Assembly (NCBI GenBank): GCA_900470965.1
Contig: UCCS01000067.1
Location: forward strand, 1 to 51,659
From: Hyphomicrobiales bacterium
Lineage (GTDB): Bacteria > Pseudomonadota > Alphaproteobacteria > Rhizobiales > Rhizobiaceae
DNA: 51,659 bases
Reading direction: 5' to 3'
A program made the position numbers and the translations under genes. Numbering within the stretch: the stretch's first letter is position 1; every line of letters begins with the position of its first letter. Positions 16,634 to 25,599 of this stretch are shown piece by piece. Under the pieces are notes generated by a model. That model ran no database searches. It saw only the letters and a list, made by a program, of their open reading frames with translations, and was not told where the DNA came from.

Positions 16634-17848
16634 ATGAACGACACCGTCTCCATCGGAAGCTCGCCGCGCAGGATCAGGCAGAACAACATCGTCGCAGCCC
16701 TGCAGACGATCTACAGCCATCGCCGCCTGAGCCGGGCCGACCTGGCGCGGAAGCTCGGGATGAACCGTTCATCATCGGGGGAGATCGTTGCCGAACTGAC
16801 GGAAAGCGGCTTTGTCCAGGAGTCGGACGAGAGCGGCAAACAGCGCTCGGAACAATCCCGTGCCGGCCGTCCGGGAATCATGCTCGAGCTGGTTCCAGAT
16901 GCCGCATTCTTCGTCGGCATCGAGCTTGGCGTCGAGCATATATCTGCTGTTGTTGTGGACTTTTCCGCCGATGTCCGGGCCTGTCGCAGGCTGGCCTTCC
17001 ACGCGCAGTCCTCGACAGTGGAGGAGGCCGTGGCACGTGGCGTCGATCTCATCATCGGCGCCATGGCGAAAGACATGATCCAGCGCTGCAAGGGGCTTGG
17101 CATATCCGCGCCGGCGCATATCCGGCCGGAAGGAATTGTCACGCTTGCGCCGATCATTGGCTGGCGGGAGGTGCCGTTGAAAGAGATCGGCCGCAGTGCC
17201 TTTCCGGCCGAGGTGCCGATCGCGGTGGAAAACGACGCCAATGCTTTCGCGATCGGTGACAGCTATCGTCATGGTGTTTCCGGCGTAACGCTCTTCCTGC
17301 TCATGGAAACCGGCGTCGGCGGTGGGATCATGATCGATGGAAAGCTGTTTCGTGGCGGTCATGGCCTTGCGGGCGAAATCGGCCATACTCTCGTGCCGGG
17401 AAGCGGCGGACAGAAATTCGAGCAGCTGATCGGCCGCGAGGTACTGATCCGGCAGTATCGGGAGGCGACCGGCCGCACCGACGCGGATCTGCAGGATTTC
17501 CTCACCGATGTTCGCGATCGTGTTCCTGGTGCTGTGAACATAGCGGAGATCTGGTCGCGGCATCTTGCCTACGCGCTGCTGCAGGCCTGTCGTCTGCTCG
17601 ATCCTGATAGGATCGTGCTCGGCGGTTCGGTTGCGTCGCTCTATCCGATGGTCGCGGCCCGTGTGGCTGTCCATATGTCGGAAGGCCAGAACATTCCTTT
17701 TCCGACCCCCGAGATCGTCGTCGATGGCGACGCGGAGTTCGGTTCCGCCTTCGGGGCGGCATGCATGCTGCACCAACGCTTCCTTTCTCTCGAAAACGAG
17801 GAATTCGGTGGCGAAGACGGTGCACTACAACGATCTACAGCGATTTAG
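16634..17848 (+). CDS. ROK-family transcriptional repressor
   Basis: This regulator of about 404 residues has an N-terminal winged helix (LSRADLARKLGMNRSSSGEI, about residues 35-55) and a C-terminal ROK sugar-kinase-like domain. The latter includes VENDANAFAIGD, ETGVGGGIMIDGKLFRGGHG and AGEIGH. The zinc-binding Cys cluster (CxCGxxGC) that normally follows AGEIGH is absent and replaced by GSGGQKFEQLIG. I prefer the ATG at 16634 because AGAG lies 8 nt before it; 16628 is also possible. Placed second in the catabolic operon, it probably represses the two divergent polyol promoters until a sugar binds. Confidence 0.87.
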   Translation: MNDTVSIGSSPRRIRQNNIVAALQTIYSHRRLSRADLARKLGMNRSSSGEIVAELTESGFVQESDESGKQRSEQSRAGRPGIMLELVPDAAFFVGIELGVEHISAVVVDFSADVRACRRLAFHAQSSTVEEAVARGVDLIIGAMAKDMIQRCKGLGISAPAHIRPEGIVTLAPIIGWREVPLKEIGRSAFPAEVPIAVENDANAFAIGDSYRHGVSGVTLFLLMETGVGGGIMIDGKLFRGGHGLAGEIGHTLVPGSGGQKFEQLIGREVLIRQYREATGRTDADLQDFLTDVRDRVPGAVNIAEIWSRHLAYALLQACRLLDPDRIVLGGSVASLYPMVAARVAVHMSEGQNIPFPTPEIVVDGDAEFGSAFGAACMLHQRFLSLENEEFGGEDGALQRSTAI

Positions 17849-17874
17849 CGACACCTATCGAAAGCAGGATTGCA

Positions 17875-18852
17875 ATGGTTTCAGTGCTGGCTCCGGACCA
17901 TCTCGGTCCCACGGTTTGCGTCGGCGAGATCCTCGTGGAGATCGTTGCGACGACGGTCGGAGAAGGCTTTCGTGAGGCTCAGCCGCTCGTCGGTCCGTTT
18001 GCCAGCGGGGCGCCGGCGATCTTCATCTCGCAATGCGGCCGGCTCGGCGGAGCAGCGGCGATGGTGGGGGCAGTCGGCAACGATGATTTCGGTCGCGTCA
18101 ACATTGATCGCCTCAGGCGGGATGGCGTCGATGTGTCTACTATTTCCATCGACACTGACTATCCGACCGGGAGTGCCTTTGTCCGCTACCGCAAGGACGG
18201 TTCCCGCGACTTCGTCTACAATATCGCGAAGTCCGCGGCCGCCCGCTTCGGCTGGTCTCAGGGTGTCAGCGATCTCATCAACCGCAGCGGACATCTCCAT
18301 GTGATGGGTTCGGCGCTGTCCGTTCCGAGCGCGCGGGAGGTAATCGACAAGGCGGTCGACATCGTGAAGGCGCGAGGCGGAACGCTCTCGGTCGATCCGA
18401 ATATCCGCAAGGAATTGCAGCTCGACGAGGATACCGAGCGTCGATTTGCCAGGCTTGTCGCCACCGCCGATCTTCTCTTGCCGTCAGGGGAAGAGCTTGA
18501 GCGGGCCGCTGGCATCTCGGGCGAAGCCGAGGCGATCCACCGTCTTTTCGAAATAGGCGTGAAGGAGATCGTGCTGAAGCGCGGAGCGGAGGGCGCGACC
18601 TATTTTGGCAGGGACGGCGACCGCATCGACGCTCCTGCATTTCTCGTCGAAGAGGTCGATCCTACCGGCGCCGGCGACTGCTTCGGCGGGGCCTACCTCA
18701 CCTGCCGACGGCTCGGAATGTCTCCGGGCGAGGCTCTCACCTATGGTTCGGCCGCAGGTGCGCGCAATGTGACGATCCGCGGTCCGATGGAAGGCGCAGG
18801 CACGCGCCAGGAACTCGACACATTCATCGCCTCGACGAAAAGGCGCTCGTAA
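17875..18852 (+). CDS. PfkB-family sugar kinase, probable D-tagatose kinase
   Basis: This 325-residue ribokinase-like enzyme starts at the ATG at 17875 behind GCAGGA; the frame is open upstream but overlaps the ROK gene. It has the N-terminal VCVGEILVEI, the GGAAAMVGAVG block, the ATP anion hole and catalytic Asp in DPTGAGDCFGGAYL, and a PSGEELE loop. Its stop codon overlaps the ATG of the next gene (PF08013) by one base. In Agrobacterium tumefaciens, a PF00294 kinase encoded with a PF08013 protein phosphorylates D-tagatose to the 6-phosphate. The same role here is inferred from this pairing. Confidence 0.8.
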   Translation: MVSVLAPDHLGPTVCVGEILVEIVATTVGEGFREAQPLVGPFASGAPAIFISQCGRLGGAAAMVGAVGNDDFGRVNIDRLRRDGVDVSTISIDTDYPTGSAFVRYRKDGSRDFVYNIAKSAAARFGWSQGVSDLINRSGHLHVMGSALSVPSAREVIDKAVDIVKARGGTLSVDPNIRKELQLDEDTERRFARLVATADLLLPSGEELERAAGISGEAEAIHRLFEIGVKEIVLKRGAEGATYFGRDGDRIDAPAFLVEEVDPTGAGDCFGGAYLTCRRLGMSPGEALTYGSAAGARNVTIRGPMEGAGTRQELDTFIASTKRRS

Positions 18853-20126
18853 TGCAGATAAAGCTGAACGAACTGGCTGCACTCAGGGCTCTGGGCCACC
18901 CTGCAGGGATCACCTCGGTCTGCTCGGCCCATCCGATCGTCCTGCGGGCAGCGCTGCGTCATGGGCGTGACCATTCGAGCACGGTTCTGATCGAAGCCAC
19001 CTGCAACCAGGTCAACCATCTGGGCGGCTATACCGGAATGACCCCTGCGGACTTTGCGGCTCTCGTGTTGCGCATCGCCAAAGAGGAGGGTTGCCCGGAA
19101 AACCTCATCGTGCTTGGCGGCGACCATCTCGGACCGAATCCCTGGCGGGAACGTGCGGCCGAAGAAGCCATGGCTGAGGCTGAGAGGATGGTGGTGACCT
19201 ATGTTGATGCCGGGTTCCGCAAGATCCATCTGGACGCATCGATGGGCTGCATGGGTGAGCCCGCCGGATTGGACGACGAGACGACCGCTCATCGCGCTGC
19301 CCGCCTTGCCGCTGTCGCGGAGACCTCGGCAAGGCGGGCAGGGGGCGCCATGCCGGTTTATGTGATCGGCACGGAGGTTCCTCCTCCCGGCGGCGCGGAT
19401 CACGCGCTGACCACGATCGAGCCGACTGCGGCTTCGGCCGCCAGGCGGACGATCGATGTCCATCGCCGCGTTTTCGCCGAGGCCGGCCTTACGGAGGCGT
19501 TTGGGCGTGCCATCGGCCTGGTGGTGCAGCCGGGCGTCGAGTTCGGCAACCACAATGTCATCAGGTACGACCGCAGCAAGATCGATAAATTGAAGCAGGT
19601 GCTCGAGGACGAGCCGCAATTCGTGTTCGAAGCGCATTCCACCGATTATCAAGGCATGGATCCGCTGACCGCGCTCGTTGAAGATGGTTTTCCGATCCTC
19701 AAGGTCGGACCGGAACTAACTTTCGTCCTGCGCGAGGCCCTCTATGGGCTGGACCTGATCGCATCCGACCTCGTGCCTGATTATGGCGAGCGTCCCCTAT
19801 ACGCTGCGATGGAGGCTTTAATGCTGGCGCATCGGGAGCATTGGAGCCGTCACTATCATGGCACGGAGGGCGAGCAGCGCTGGCTTCGGCATTATTCGCT
19901 GTCCGATCGCATCCGGTACTATTGGACGGCTGAACAGGCTCAATCTGCCGTCACGCGGCTTTGCGACGCACTCGCCGGAAAATCCGTACCGCTCCCGCTG
20001 TTCTGGCAGCACATGCCGGACGCCGAGCGATTTTCCGACACGCCGCTCGATCCGGAGGAGGTTTTGGTCTGGCGGGTGGCGAAGAGCCTTGCCGAATATC
20101 ATGCAGCATGCGGCGGAGTGAGATGA
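18852..20126 (+). CDS. PF08013 protein, probable D-tagatose-6-phosphate 4-epimerase
   Basis: This 424-residue member of the GatZ/KbaZ family has landmarks IEATCNQVNHLGGYTGMTP, LGGDHLGPNPW, KIHLDASMGC, VIGTEVPPPGG, VVQPGVEFGN, FEAHSTDYQ and LKVGPELTFVLREALY. There is no gatY/kbaY aldolase subunit nearby, so an aldolase accessory role is unlikely. Members paired with a PfkB kinase in Agrobacterium epimerise D-tagatose 6-phosphate at C4 to D-fructose 6-phosphate, and I infer the same here. The ATG overlaps the kinase stop (TAATG), indicating coupled translation. Confidence 0.85.
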   Translation: MQIKLNELAALRALGHPAGITSVCSAHPIVLRAALRHGRDHSSTVLIEATCNQVNHLGGYTGMTPADFAALVLRIAKEEGCPENLIVLGGDHLGPNPWRERAAEEAMAEAERMVVTYVDAGFRKIHLDASMGCMGEPAGLDDETTAHRAARLAAVAETSARRAGGAMPVYVIGTEVPPPGGADHALTTIEPTAASAARRTIDVHRRVFAEAGLTEAFGRAIGLVVQPGVEFGNHNVIRYDRSKIDKLKQVLEDEPQFVFEAHSTDYQGMDPLTALVEDGFPILKVGPELTFVLREALYGLDLIASDLVPDYGERPLYAAMEALMLAHREHWSRHYHGTEGEQRWLRHYSLSDRIRYYWTAEQAQSAVTRLCDALAGKSVPLPLFWQHMPDAERFSDTPLDPEEVLVWRVAKSLAEYHAACGGVR

Positions 20127-20150
20127 GGCCGCCTAACCGAGGAGGAAAGA

Positions 20151-20876
20151 ATGAACGAGTTGAAAGGGAAGATCGCTGCGATCACGGGCGCGGCGTCTGG
20201 CATCGGAATGGCGTCGACGGAGGCGATGATCGCGGCAGGGGCCACGGTTGTTCTCGTTGACCGCGACGAGAAGGCGTTAAAAGCAGCCTGCGAGCGTCTC
20301 GGGGAACAGGCGATACCTCTTGCTCTGGACCTGCTGGATCCGGAGGCATGCGCCAAGCTTCTTGACCGCGTGCTGTCGAAGGTGGGACAGCTCGACATTC
20401 TACATGCCAATGCTGGCACCTATATCGGCGGCGACCTTGCGGATGCCAATCTCGACGCCATCGATCGGATGCTGAACCTCAACGTCAATGTGGTGATCAA
20501 GAACGTGCGGACCGTCATTCCGCACATGATCGAGCGCGGCACGGGCGACATCGTCGTCACGAGCTCGGTCGCGGGCCAATCGCCCGTTCCATGGGAGCCG
20601 GTCTATTCACCGTCGAAATGGGCGATGACGTGCTTTGTCCAGACGATGCGCCGCCAGCTTCTGAAAAACGGCATTCGTGTCGGCTCGGTTTCGCCGGGAC
20701 CGGTCATCAGCGCGCTGCTGGCCGACTGGCCGGAGGAGAACCTCCGCAAGGCGAAGGAGGCCGGCGCCCTGATCGAACCCAAGGAGGTGGCCGACGCGAT
20801 CATGTTCATGCTGACGCGTCCGCGCAACGTGACGATCCGCGACATCGTCGTTCTTCCAAGCGCATTCGACATCTGA
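20151..20876 (+). CDS. Polyol dehydrogenase, ribitol 2-dehydrogenase-like SDR
   Basis: This 241-residue SDR starts behind GAGGAGGAAAG. It parallels Klebsiella ribitol dehydrogenase along its length: AAITGAASGIG, LDILHANAGTYIGG, LNVNVVIKNVRTVIPHMI, VYSPSKWA with Tyr and Lys, SPGPVISALLADWPEENL, and the C-terminal RPRNVTIRDIVVLPSAFDI. It would oxidise a polyol to a 2-ketose with NAD. The second active-site block reads VTSSVAG. The exact polyol (ribitol, altritol, galactitol or other) is not resolved. Confidence 0.85.
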   Translation: MNELKGKIAAITGAASGIGMASTEAMIAAGATVVLVDRDEKALKAACERLGEQAIPLALDLLDPEACAKLLDRVLSKVGQLDILHANAGTYIGGDLADANLDAIDRMLNLNVNVVIKNVRTVIPHMIERGTGDIVVTSSVAGQSPVPWEPVYSPSKWAMTCFVQTMRRQLLKNGIRVGSVSPGPVISALLADWPEENLRKAKEAGALIEPKEVADAIMFMLTRPRNVTIRDIVVLPSAFDI

Positions 20877-20887
20877 GGGGTCGAATC

Positions 20888-21661
20888 ATGAGTTATCAGG
20901 AGAAATTCCGTCTCGATGGAGAACGCGCGGTGGTTACCGGCGGCGGGCGCGCCATTGGACTTTGCTGCGCCCACGCGCTTGCCGAGGCCGGTGCCGCCGT
21001 CGTCGTGATCGAGCGTAATGAATCGGACGCAGAGCAGGCTCTGTCTCTCAAAGACAAGGGATATGACGTCGAGTTGCGTCTCGGTGACGTGACCGATTCC
21101 GCCCGCATGGAGGCGATCGCCAATGAACTCGCCGACAGCGGACGGCCGGCGACGATCCTGGTGAACAATGCCGGGATCGGCCAGAACGGGATTGCAGCAG
21201 AAGATGTCACGGATACCGATTGGCTGCGGATGATGAATGTCAACGTCAATGGCGTCTTTTGGTGCTCTCGCTCCTTCGGCCGCCATATGGTGGCGATGAA
21301 ACGCGGGGCGATTGTCAATCTCGGCTCGATGTCCGGTATCATTTGCAATCGGCCGCAACCGCAGACGGCCTATAACGTCTCCAAGGCTGCCGTTCACCAC
21401 CTCACCCGTTCCATGGCCGCCGAATGGGCTCAGCACGGTGTCAGGATCAATGCTGTCGCGCCAACCTATATCGAGACGCCGATGGTCGCTGCAGTCGAAG
21501 CCAATCGCGAGCGGATTCCGATCTGGCTTGCCGATACGCCGATGGGGCGAATGGGTACGCCGGAAGAGGTCGCAAGCGCAGTTCTCTTCCTCGCATCCGG
21601 TGCGGCAAGCCTGATGACGGGAGCAATCGTCAACGTCGATGCAGGATTCACCTGCTGGTAG
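20888..21661 (+). CDS. Polyol dehydrogenase, galactitol 2-dehydrogenase-like SDR
   Basis: This 257-residue SDR begins at the ATG at 20888 (MSYQEKFRLDGERAV), 11 bp after the preceding stop, with GAGGGG upstream; the frame is open further upstream only by chance. It closely resembles galactitol dehydrogenases of Rhodobacter and Agrobacterium: VVTGGGRAIG, ILVNNAGI, NVNGVFWCSRSFGRHMVA, the Ser block NLGSMSGIICNRPQ, AYNVSKAAVHHLTR, and the C-terminal VDAGFTCW. It is the last gene of the catabolic operon. Galactitol oxidation to L-tagatose is the leading hypothesis. Confidence 0.86.
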   Translation: MSYQEKFRLDGERAVVTGGGRAIGLCCAHALAEAGAAVVVIERNESDAEQALSLKDKGYDVELRLGDVTDSARMEAIANELADSGRPATILVNNAGIGQNGIAAEDVTDTDWLRMMNVNVNGVFWCSRSFGRHMVAMKRGAIVNLGSMSGIICNRPQPQTAYNVSKAAVHHLTRSMAAEWAQHGVRINAVAPTYIETPMVAAVEANRERIPIWLADTPMGRMGTPEEVASAVLFLASGAASLMTGAIVNVDAGFTCW

Positions 21662-21683
21662 GCCGGCTTCGGTTGAGAGTTTC

Positions 21684-21711
21684 GAGGCGCCTGCGATCCC
21701 GCTGGCGCCTC
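21684..21711 (+). terminator. Stem-loop after the polyol catabolic operon
   Basis: GAGGCGCC at 21684-21691 pairs with GGCGCCTC at 21704-21711 around a 12-nt loop, followed by ATTTCC. It lies between the last SDR and the convergent MarR gene and probably ends transcription from either side. The T-run is weak. Confidence 0.55.
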
Positions 21712-21750
21712 ATTTCCGTCCGTTAGCCTGCCCATCTTTACCGCGGCTCG

Positions 21751-22236
21751 TCAGCTTTTGGCCGGATGATCCATCACGGCATCGGCAAACTTCCGCATCA
21801 GGCGGACCAGATTGTCCAGATCATCTGGATCCCAGGTCTTGAATATCTCGATCCCTATTCTCTCACGCGCCGCATCGACGCGATCTGTCATCGATTTGCC
21901 CTTCGCGGTGACGACCGCTTCGCTGACGCGCCGGTCTGTCGCGCTCGGCTGACGTTGAATGAGGCCGAGGCTCTCCAGCTTGGTGACCTGACGGCTGACC
22001 GTTGTGTAGTCCCGGCCGGCGCGGTCAGCCAGATCGACCACGCCAATCGGCCCCAATCTTTCAATGCCCACCAGCAAGGGGAAGAGGGCGCGGTCGAGCG
22101 AAATCCCTGCCTCCTTGACCATTGCCTCATCCCGTTGCGGCCGGTTCATCACGCTGACGATCTCAAGCAGCGATCCATGAAGTTCATGGATGCGTCTCGA
22201 GATGTGTGTATTTTGCACATTTTTTGTTGACGACAT
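21751..22236 (-). CDS. MarR-family transcriptional regulator
   Basis: This 161-residue winged-helix repressor starts at the ATG at 22236 (MSSTKNVQNTH) behind GGAGAAC; the longer frame to 22482 overlaps the divergent gene and is not used. The DNA-binding region is IGVVDLADRAGRDYTTVSRQVTKLESLGLI (given here as the region at about residues 67-96), followed by the wing ATDRRVSEAVVTAKG. It is divergent from the FAD monooxygenase with only 49 bp between starts, so it probably represses that gene and itself and responds to a phenolic or xenobiotic ligand. Confidence 0.88.
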   Translation of the reverse strand: MSSTKNVQNTHISRRIHELHGSLLEIVSVMNRPQRDEAMVKEAGISLDRALFPLLVGIERLGPIGVVDLADRAGRDYTTVSRQVTKLESLGLIQRQPSATDRRVSEAVVTAKGKSMTDRVDAARERIGIEIFKTWDPDDLDNLVRLMRKFADAVMDHPAKS

Positions 22237-22269
22237 TCTTGTTCTCCTGTTATGTGCATAATACACATA
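22203..22269. promoter_or_regulatory. Palindromic operator(s) for the MarR-type regulator
   Basis: TATGTG at 22251-22256 and CACATA at 22264-22269 form an exact 6-bp inverted repeat with a 7-bp spacer, inside the 49-bp divergent promoter. A second, weaker copy with the same 7-bp spacer (GTGTG at 22204-22208 and CACAT at 22216-22220) lies within the first codons of the MarR gene, 48 bp away. Two sites of this shape flanking a MarR start are typical autoregulatory operators. Confidence 0.65.
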
Positions 22270-22285
22270 AATAGGAGCAACGGCA

Positions 22286-23800
22286 ATGACAGAAGATGAC
22301 GCAATCGATGTATTGATTTGTGGTGCCGGCGCGGCTGGCCTGACCCTGGCGATCGATCTCGCCCGGCGAGGTGTATCTTTCCGGCTGATCGAGAAGATGG
22401 ATGATCCGTTCCAAGGTTCGCGCGGCAAAGGGATACAACCGCGGACCCTGGAAGTGTTCGAGGACCTAGGCATCGTCGACAAGATTGCCGCATCCGGCGG
22501 TTACTATCCGCATCAGCGCGAATATCACGATGACGGCAGCATGAGAGATGTCGCGCTTGTCGAGGCCTGTGAGCCGATCCCATCGGAACCCTACGGAGCG
22601 CCTCTGCTCGTGCCTCAATTCCTGACGGAGAGAGCGATGCGGGAGCGCCTTGCCGAACTCGGCCATGCTCCGGAGTTCGGCTGCGCACTGGTCGCCTTCG
22701 AACAGGATGGGCAGGATGTAACAGCAAGACTTGCCATTGGCGGCGAAGAACAGACTATCCGCGCATCCTATCTCGTCGGCACCGACGGCGGCCGAAGCTT
22801 TGTGCGCCAGGCGCTCGCCGTCGGCTTTCCCGGAAAGACGCTCGGCGTTCGCGCCATCGTTGCCGACGTGACATTGACAGGCCTCGGCCGCGATGTCTGG
22901 CATCGCTTCAACGAGGGGTCGATGGAGACACAGATTTCCTTTTGTCCCTTGACCGAAAAAGGGTCTTTCCAGATGCAGGGACCAGTGCCTCTCGAAGGCG
23001 ACATCGACCTGTCGCCCGAAGGGCTTACGGCGCTGACTGCCGAACGGACCGGTCGTACGGATATCCTCATCCAGTCTGTCTCCTGGGCATCCGCATTCAA
23101 CATGAATGCCCGGCTTGCCGACAGCTATCGTGTCGGTCGCGTCTTTCTCGCCGGAGACGCCGCCCATACCCATCCGCCGACGGGCGGCCAGGGTCTGAAT
23201 ACCAGCGTTCAGGACGCCTATAATCTCGGCTGGAAGCTGGCAGCCGTCCTATCAGGCGCCCCGGAAACGCTTCTCGATAGCTATGAGGAAGAGCGCCGCT
23301 CGATCGCGGCGAACATGCTGGGGCTTGCGACCAGATTGCTCGAAGACATGAAGCGCGGCGAAATTCGGCGTGGCCGTGAGGTCCGGCAACTGGACATCGG
23401 CTATCTCGGTTCGAGCCTCTCGCTCGAAGAACCCCAGCGTCAGGCTCGCATCCTTGCCGGCAACCGCGCTCCCGACGCGCTGCTGAAGGGCGCCGCAGGA
23501 CAGCCCGTGCGGCTGTTTGACCTCTTTAAAGGCCCTCATTGGACGCTGCTGGAATTTGAAGTGCAGACGGTGGCCGTTAATCCACGCAAAGGACTGCATA
23601 TCCACAGCATCGGGCAAGGCGGCGATCTTATCGACAACGAGAACCGGTTCCGTGACACTTACGAAGTTGCGTCAGGTGACCGGATTCTTGTCCGTCCGGA
23701 TGGTTATGTCGGCGCGATCGTCTCGCAGGGCAACGTGGCGGCATTGGAAGCCTATCTTCATGATGTCGGATTGAAAACGAGGGCGACCGCCGGGCGATGA
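22286..23800 (+). CDS. FAD-dependent aromatic monooxygenase (class A, PF01494)
   Basis: This 504-residue flavoprotein hydroxylates an aromatic or polyketide-like substrate using NAD(P)H. It has the FAD motif ICGAGAAGLTLAIDLARRG, the NADPH/FAD DG motif in LVGTDGGRSFVRQ, the GD motif in VFLAGDAAHTHPPTGGQGLN, and a C-terminal thioredoxin-like extension (from about residue 395), as in phenol, pentachlorophenol and rifampicin monooxygenases. AGGAGCAACGGC precedes the start. Divergent control by the MarR gene suggests inducible detoxification or catabolism. The substrate is not known. Confidence 0.85.
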   Translation: MTEDDAIDVLICGAGAAGLTLAIDLARRGVSFRLIEKMDDPFQGSRGKGIQPRTLEVFEDLGIVDKIAASGGYYPHQREYHDDGSMRDVALVEACEPIPSEPYGAPLLVPQFLTERAMRERLAELGHAPEFGCALVAFEQDGQDVTARLAIGGEEQTIRASYLVGTDGGRSFVRQALAVGFPGKTLGVRAIVADVTLTGLGRDVWHRFNEGSMETQISFCPLTEKGSFQMQGPVPLEGDIDLSPEGLTALTAERTGRTDILIQSVSWASAFNMNARLADSYRVGRVFLAGDAAHTHPPTGGQGLNTSVQDAYNLGWKLAAVLSGAPETLLDSYEEERRSIAANMLGLATRLLEDMKRGEIRRGREVRQLDIGYLGSSLSLEEPQRQARILAGNRAPDALLKGAAGQPVRLFDLFKGPHWTLLEFEVQTVAVNPRKGLHIHSIGQGGDLIDNENRFRDTYEVASGDRILVRPDGYVGAIVSQGNVAALEAYLHDVGLKTRATAGR

Positions 23801-23987
23801 AAACGCCTCCGCGGCATCGCTTCGCCAGCGAAAGCAGAAATATTTATGGCGCGGAATCTTCAAAGCTTTTCAGTAACACGCCGCTATGATTGTGATGATG
23901 GGCGTTCGATGACGGTTGCGCGCTGGGCAATAGCTGCCTTGCGCTTCCGCCATCCGCGGCCGGTATGACGCAATCACGGATCACTCA

Positions 23988-25541
23988 ATGCCGATAATCT
24001 TGTTCGCTTCGATATTCTCACGTTTCAACCGGGTTATCAGTCTTCGCCTGCTTGCATTTTTGCTTGGATCGCTGATCTGCGTCGCGGCCGGTCATGCAGA
24101 AGATATCCTACGGATTCCCTATTCGTCTGATATCGGCACCCTGGATCCGGATAATGGTTTCGAAGTCGCCGGATTGACGACGCTGGACAGCATTTATGAG
24201 GGCCTCGTCAAATACGAGGCGGGCTCGACCAGGATTGACGGATCACTGGCAAGGAGTTGGGAGATCTCCGGCGATGGCTTGACCTACACGTTCCACCTCG
24301 TCGAGGGCGCCAAGTTCCACGACGGCACGGCCTTGAATGCCGATGCCGTCGTCACCTCGTTCAAGCGCCGCCGCGACGGCGGTTTTGTGCAGAACTACAC
24401 ACTAGCCAACTTGGCAGATATCGCAGCATCAGACAGTTCCACTGTCGTCATCACGCTACGGCACGCGCAGCCCTCATTCCTGGATGGCCTTGCAAGCCCG
24501 TGGGGGCCGAAAATCATCAGCCCGGCCGCGATTTCTGAGCGTGCCAAGGGTGATTTTGCGACGGGATGGCTGACCGAGCATGCAGCTGGGACCGGGCCGT
24601 TCAAATTGTCCGAGTTCAAGCGTGGCGAACGCTACGTGCTCGAGCGCAACGAAAACTATTGGGGCGCCAAACCCTATTTCAGCAGGGTGGAACTGCCCGT
24701 CATCCCCGATATCGGCCAGCAAATTCTCAAACTGAAGACTGGCGAAATCGATGGCGTGCCGACCAATTACCCCTTCGCACAGCTCGGCAGCCTGCCGGCC
24801 GATTTGGAAATAACATCCGCCCCCAGCATGGCGCAGTTCGAGGCTTTCGTTAGGCCGGGATCGCCGCTTGAAGATGCCGAGGTTCGCAAGGCGGTTCTGA
24901 CCGCGATCAATCCGAATTTGTGGGCAAGCGATGCCTTCGGGCAATATGCCCAAGTCTCGAAATCGCTCTTTCCGAACATCATGCTGGATCCGGCACAGCC
25001 GGTACAGTTTCCGACCGATCTCGATGCTGCGAAGTCCGCTATCGCCAAGCACGGCCCTGTCGCGCTCAACATCGGGCTTTATAGCGCCAATCCGAGCTAT
25101 GGGCGTATCGCCGACCTGATGATCGCGCAGCTATCGATGATCGGCGTCGAGGCGACCTCCCATATCATGCCGCCGGGGGCAGCCTATGCCATGAAGGGCG
25201 ATCCGGAGGCTCCCGATATGCTGTTGATCATCGCCTCTCCGGATGCGGCCCATCCCGATAGCCAGGCAAAGGCATTCTTCACCAAGGACGCGCCGCTGAA
25301 CCTTTATGGCAGCGCCCTTCCGGAGGCGGACGCCGTCATCGCCGAAGGTGCCTCCGCAACGGATATGAGCACACGCAACACACTCTATGAAAAGGCAGGG
25401 CGCATGTATTTCGACGCCGGCCATTTCATTCCGCTCGTCGATGTCGACGACGTGGTCGTCCATCGCAAGGGTCTAAAGGATCTCGGTCTTCGTCCTGTCT
25501 TCCCGAGAGGCAGCATCGACTTTTCAAGTGTGAGGCGCTGA
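23988..25541 (+). CDS. ABC importer solute-binding protein, family 5 (peptide/opine/nickel type)
   Basis: This 517-residue periplasmic protein has an N-terminal signal region ending near GHAED after a hydrophobic core LLAFLLGSLICVA. Family 5 landmarks are GTLDPDNG, DSIYEGLVKYEAGS, LARSWEISGDGLTYTFHLVEGAKFHDGT (stretch at about residues 87-114), GTGPFKLSEFKRGERYVLERNENYWG, and DAEVRKAV. It is the first gene of a four-gene importer operon. The ribosome site is weak (CGGA), so the start could be one of the nearby in-frame codons. Confidence 0.88.
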   Translation: MPIILFASIFSRFNRVISLRLLAFLLGSLICVAAGHAEDILRIPYSSDIGTLDPDNGFEVAGLTTLDSIYEGLVKYEAGSTRIDGSLARSWEISGDGLTYTFHLVEGAKFHDGTALNADAVVTSFKRRRDGGFVQNYTLANLADIAASDSSTVVITLRHAQPSFLDGLASPWGPKIISPAAISERAKGDFATGWLTEHAAGTGPFKLSEFKRGERYVLERNENYWGAKPYFSRVELPVIPDIGQQILKLKTGEIDGVPTNYPFAQLGSLPADLEITSAPSMAQFEAFVRPGSPLEDAEVRKAVLTAINPNLWASDAFGQYAQVSKSLFPNIMLDPAQPVQFPTDLDAAKSAIAKHGPVALNIGLYSANPSYGRIADLMIAQLSMIGVEATSHIMPPGAAYAMKGDPEAPDMLLIIASPDAAHPDSQAKAFFTKDAPLNLYGSALPEADAVIAEGASATDMSTRNTLYEKAGRMYFDAGHFIPLVDVDDVVVHRKGLKDLGLRPVFPRGSIDFSSVRR

Positions 25542-25599
25542 TGGTTGAGCGCACGACTTTCGGCAGGATTCATGGCTGCATTTCCACCTGCGGGGAGCT

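Noticed and set aside
18852..20126. Annotation as tagatose-bisphosphate aldolase subunit GatZ/KbaZ
   Set aside because: No GatY/KbaY partner is encoded nearby, and PF08013 proteins beside a PfkB kinase are known as 4-epimerases, so the epimerase call is preferred.
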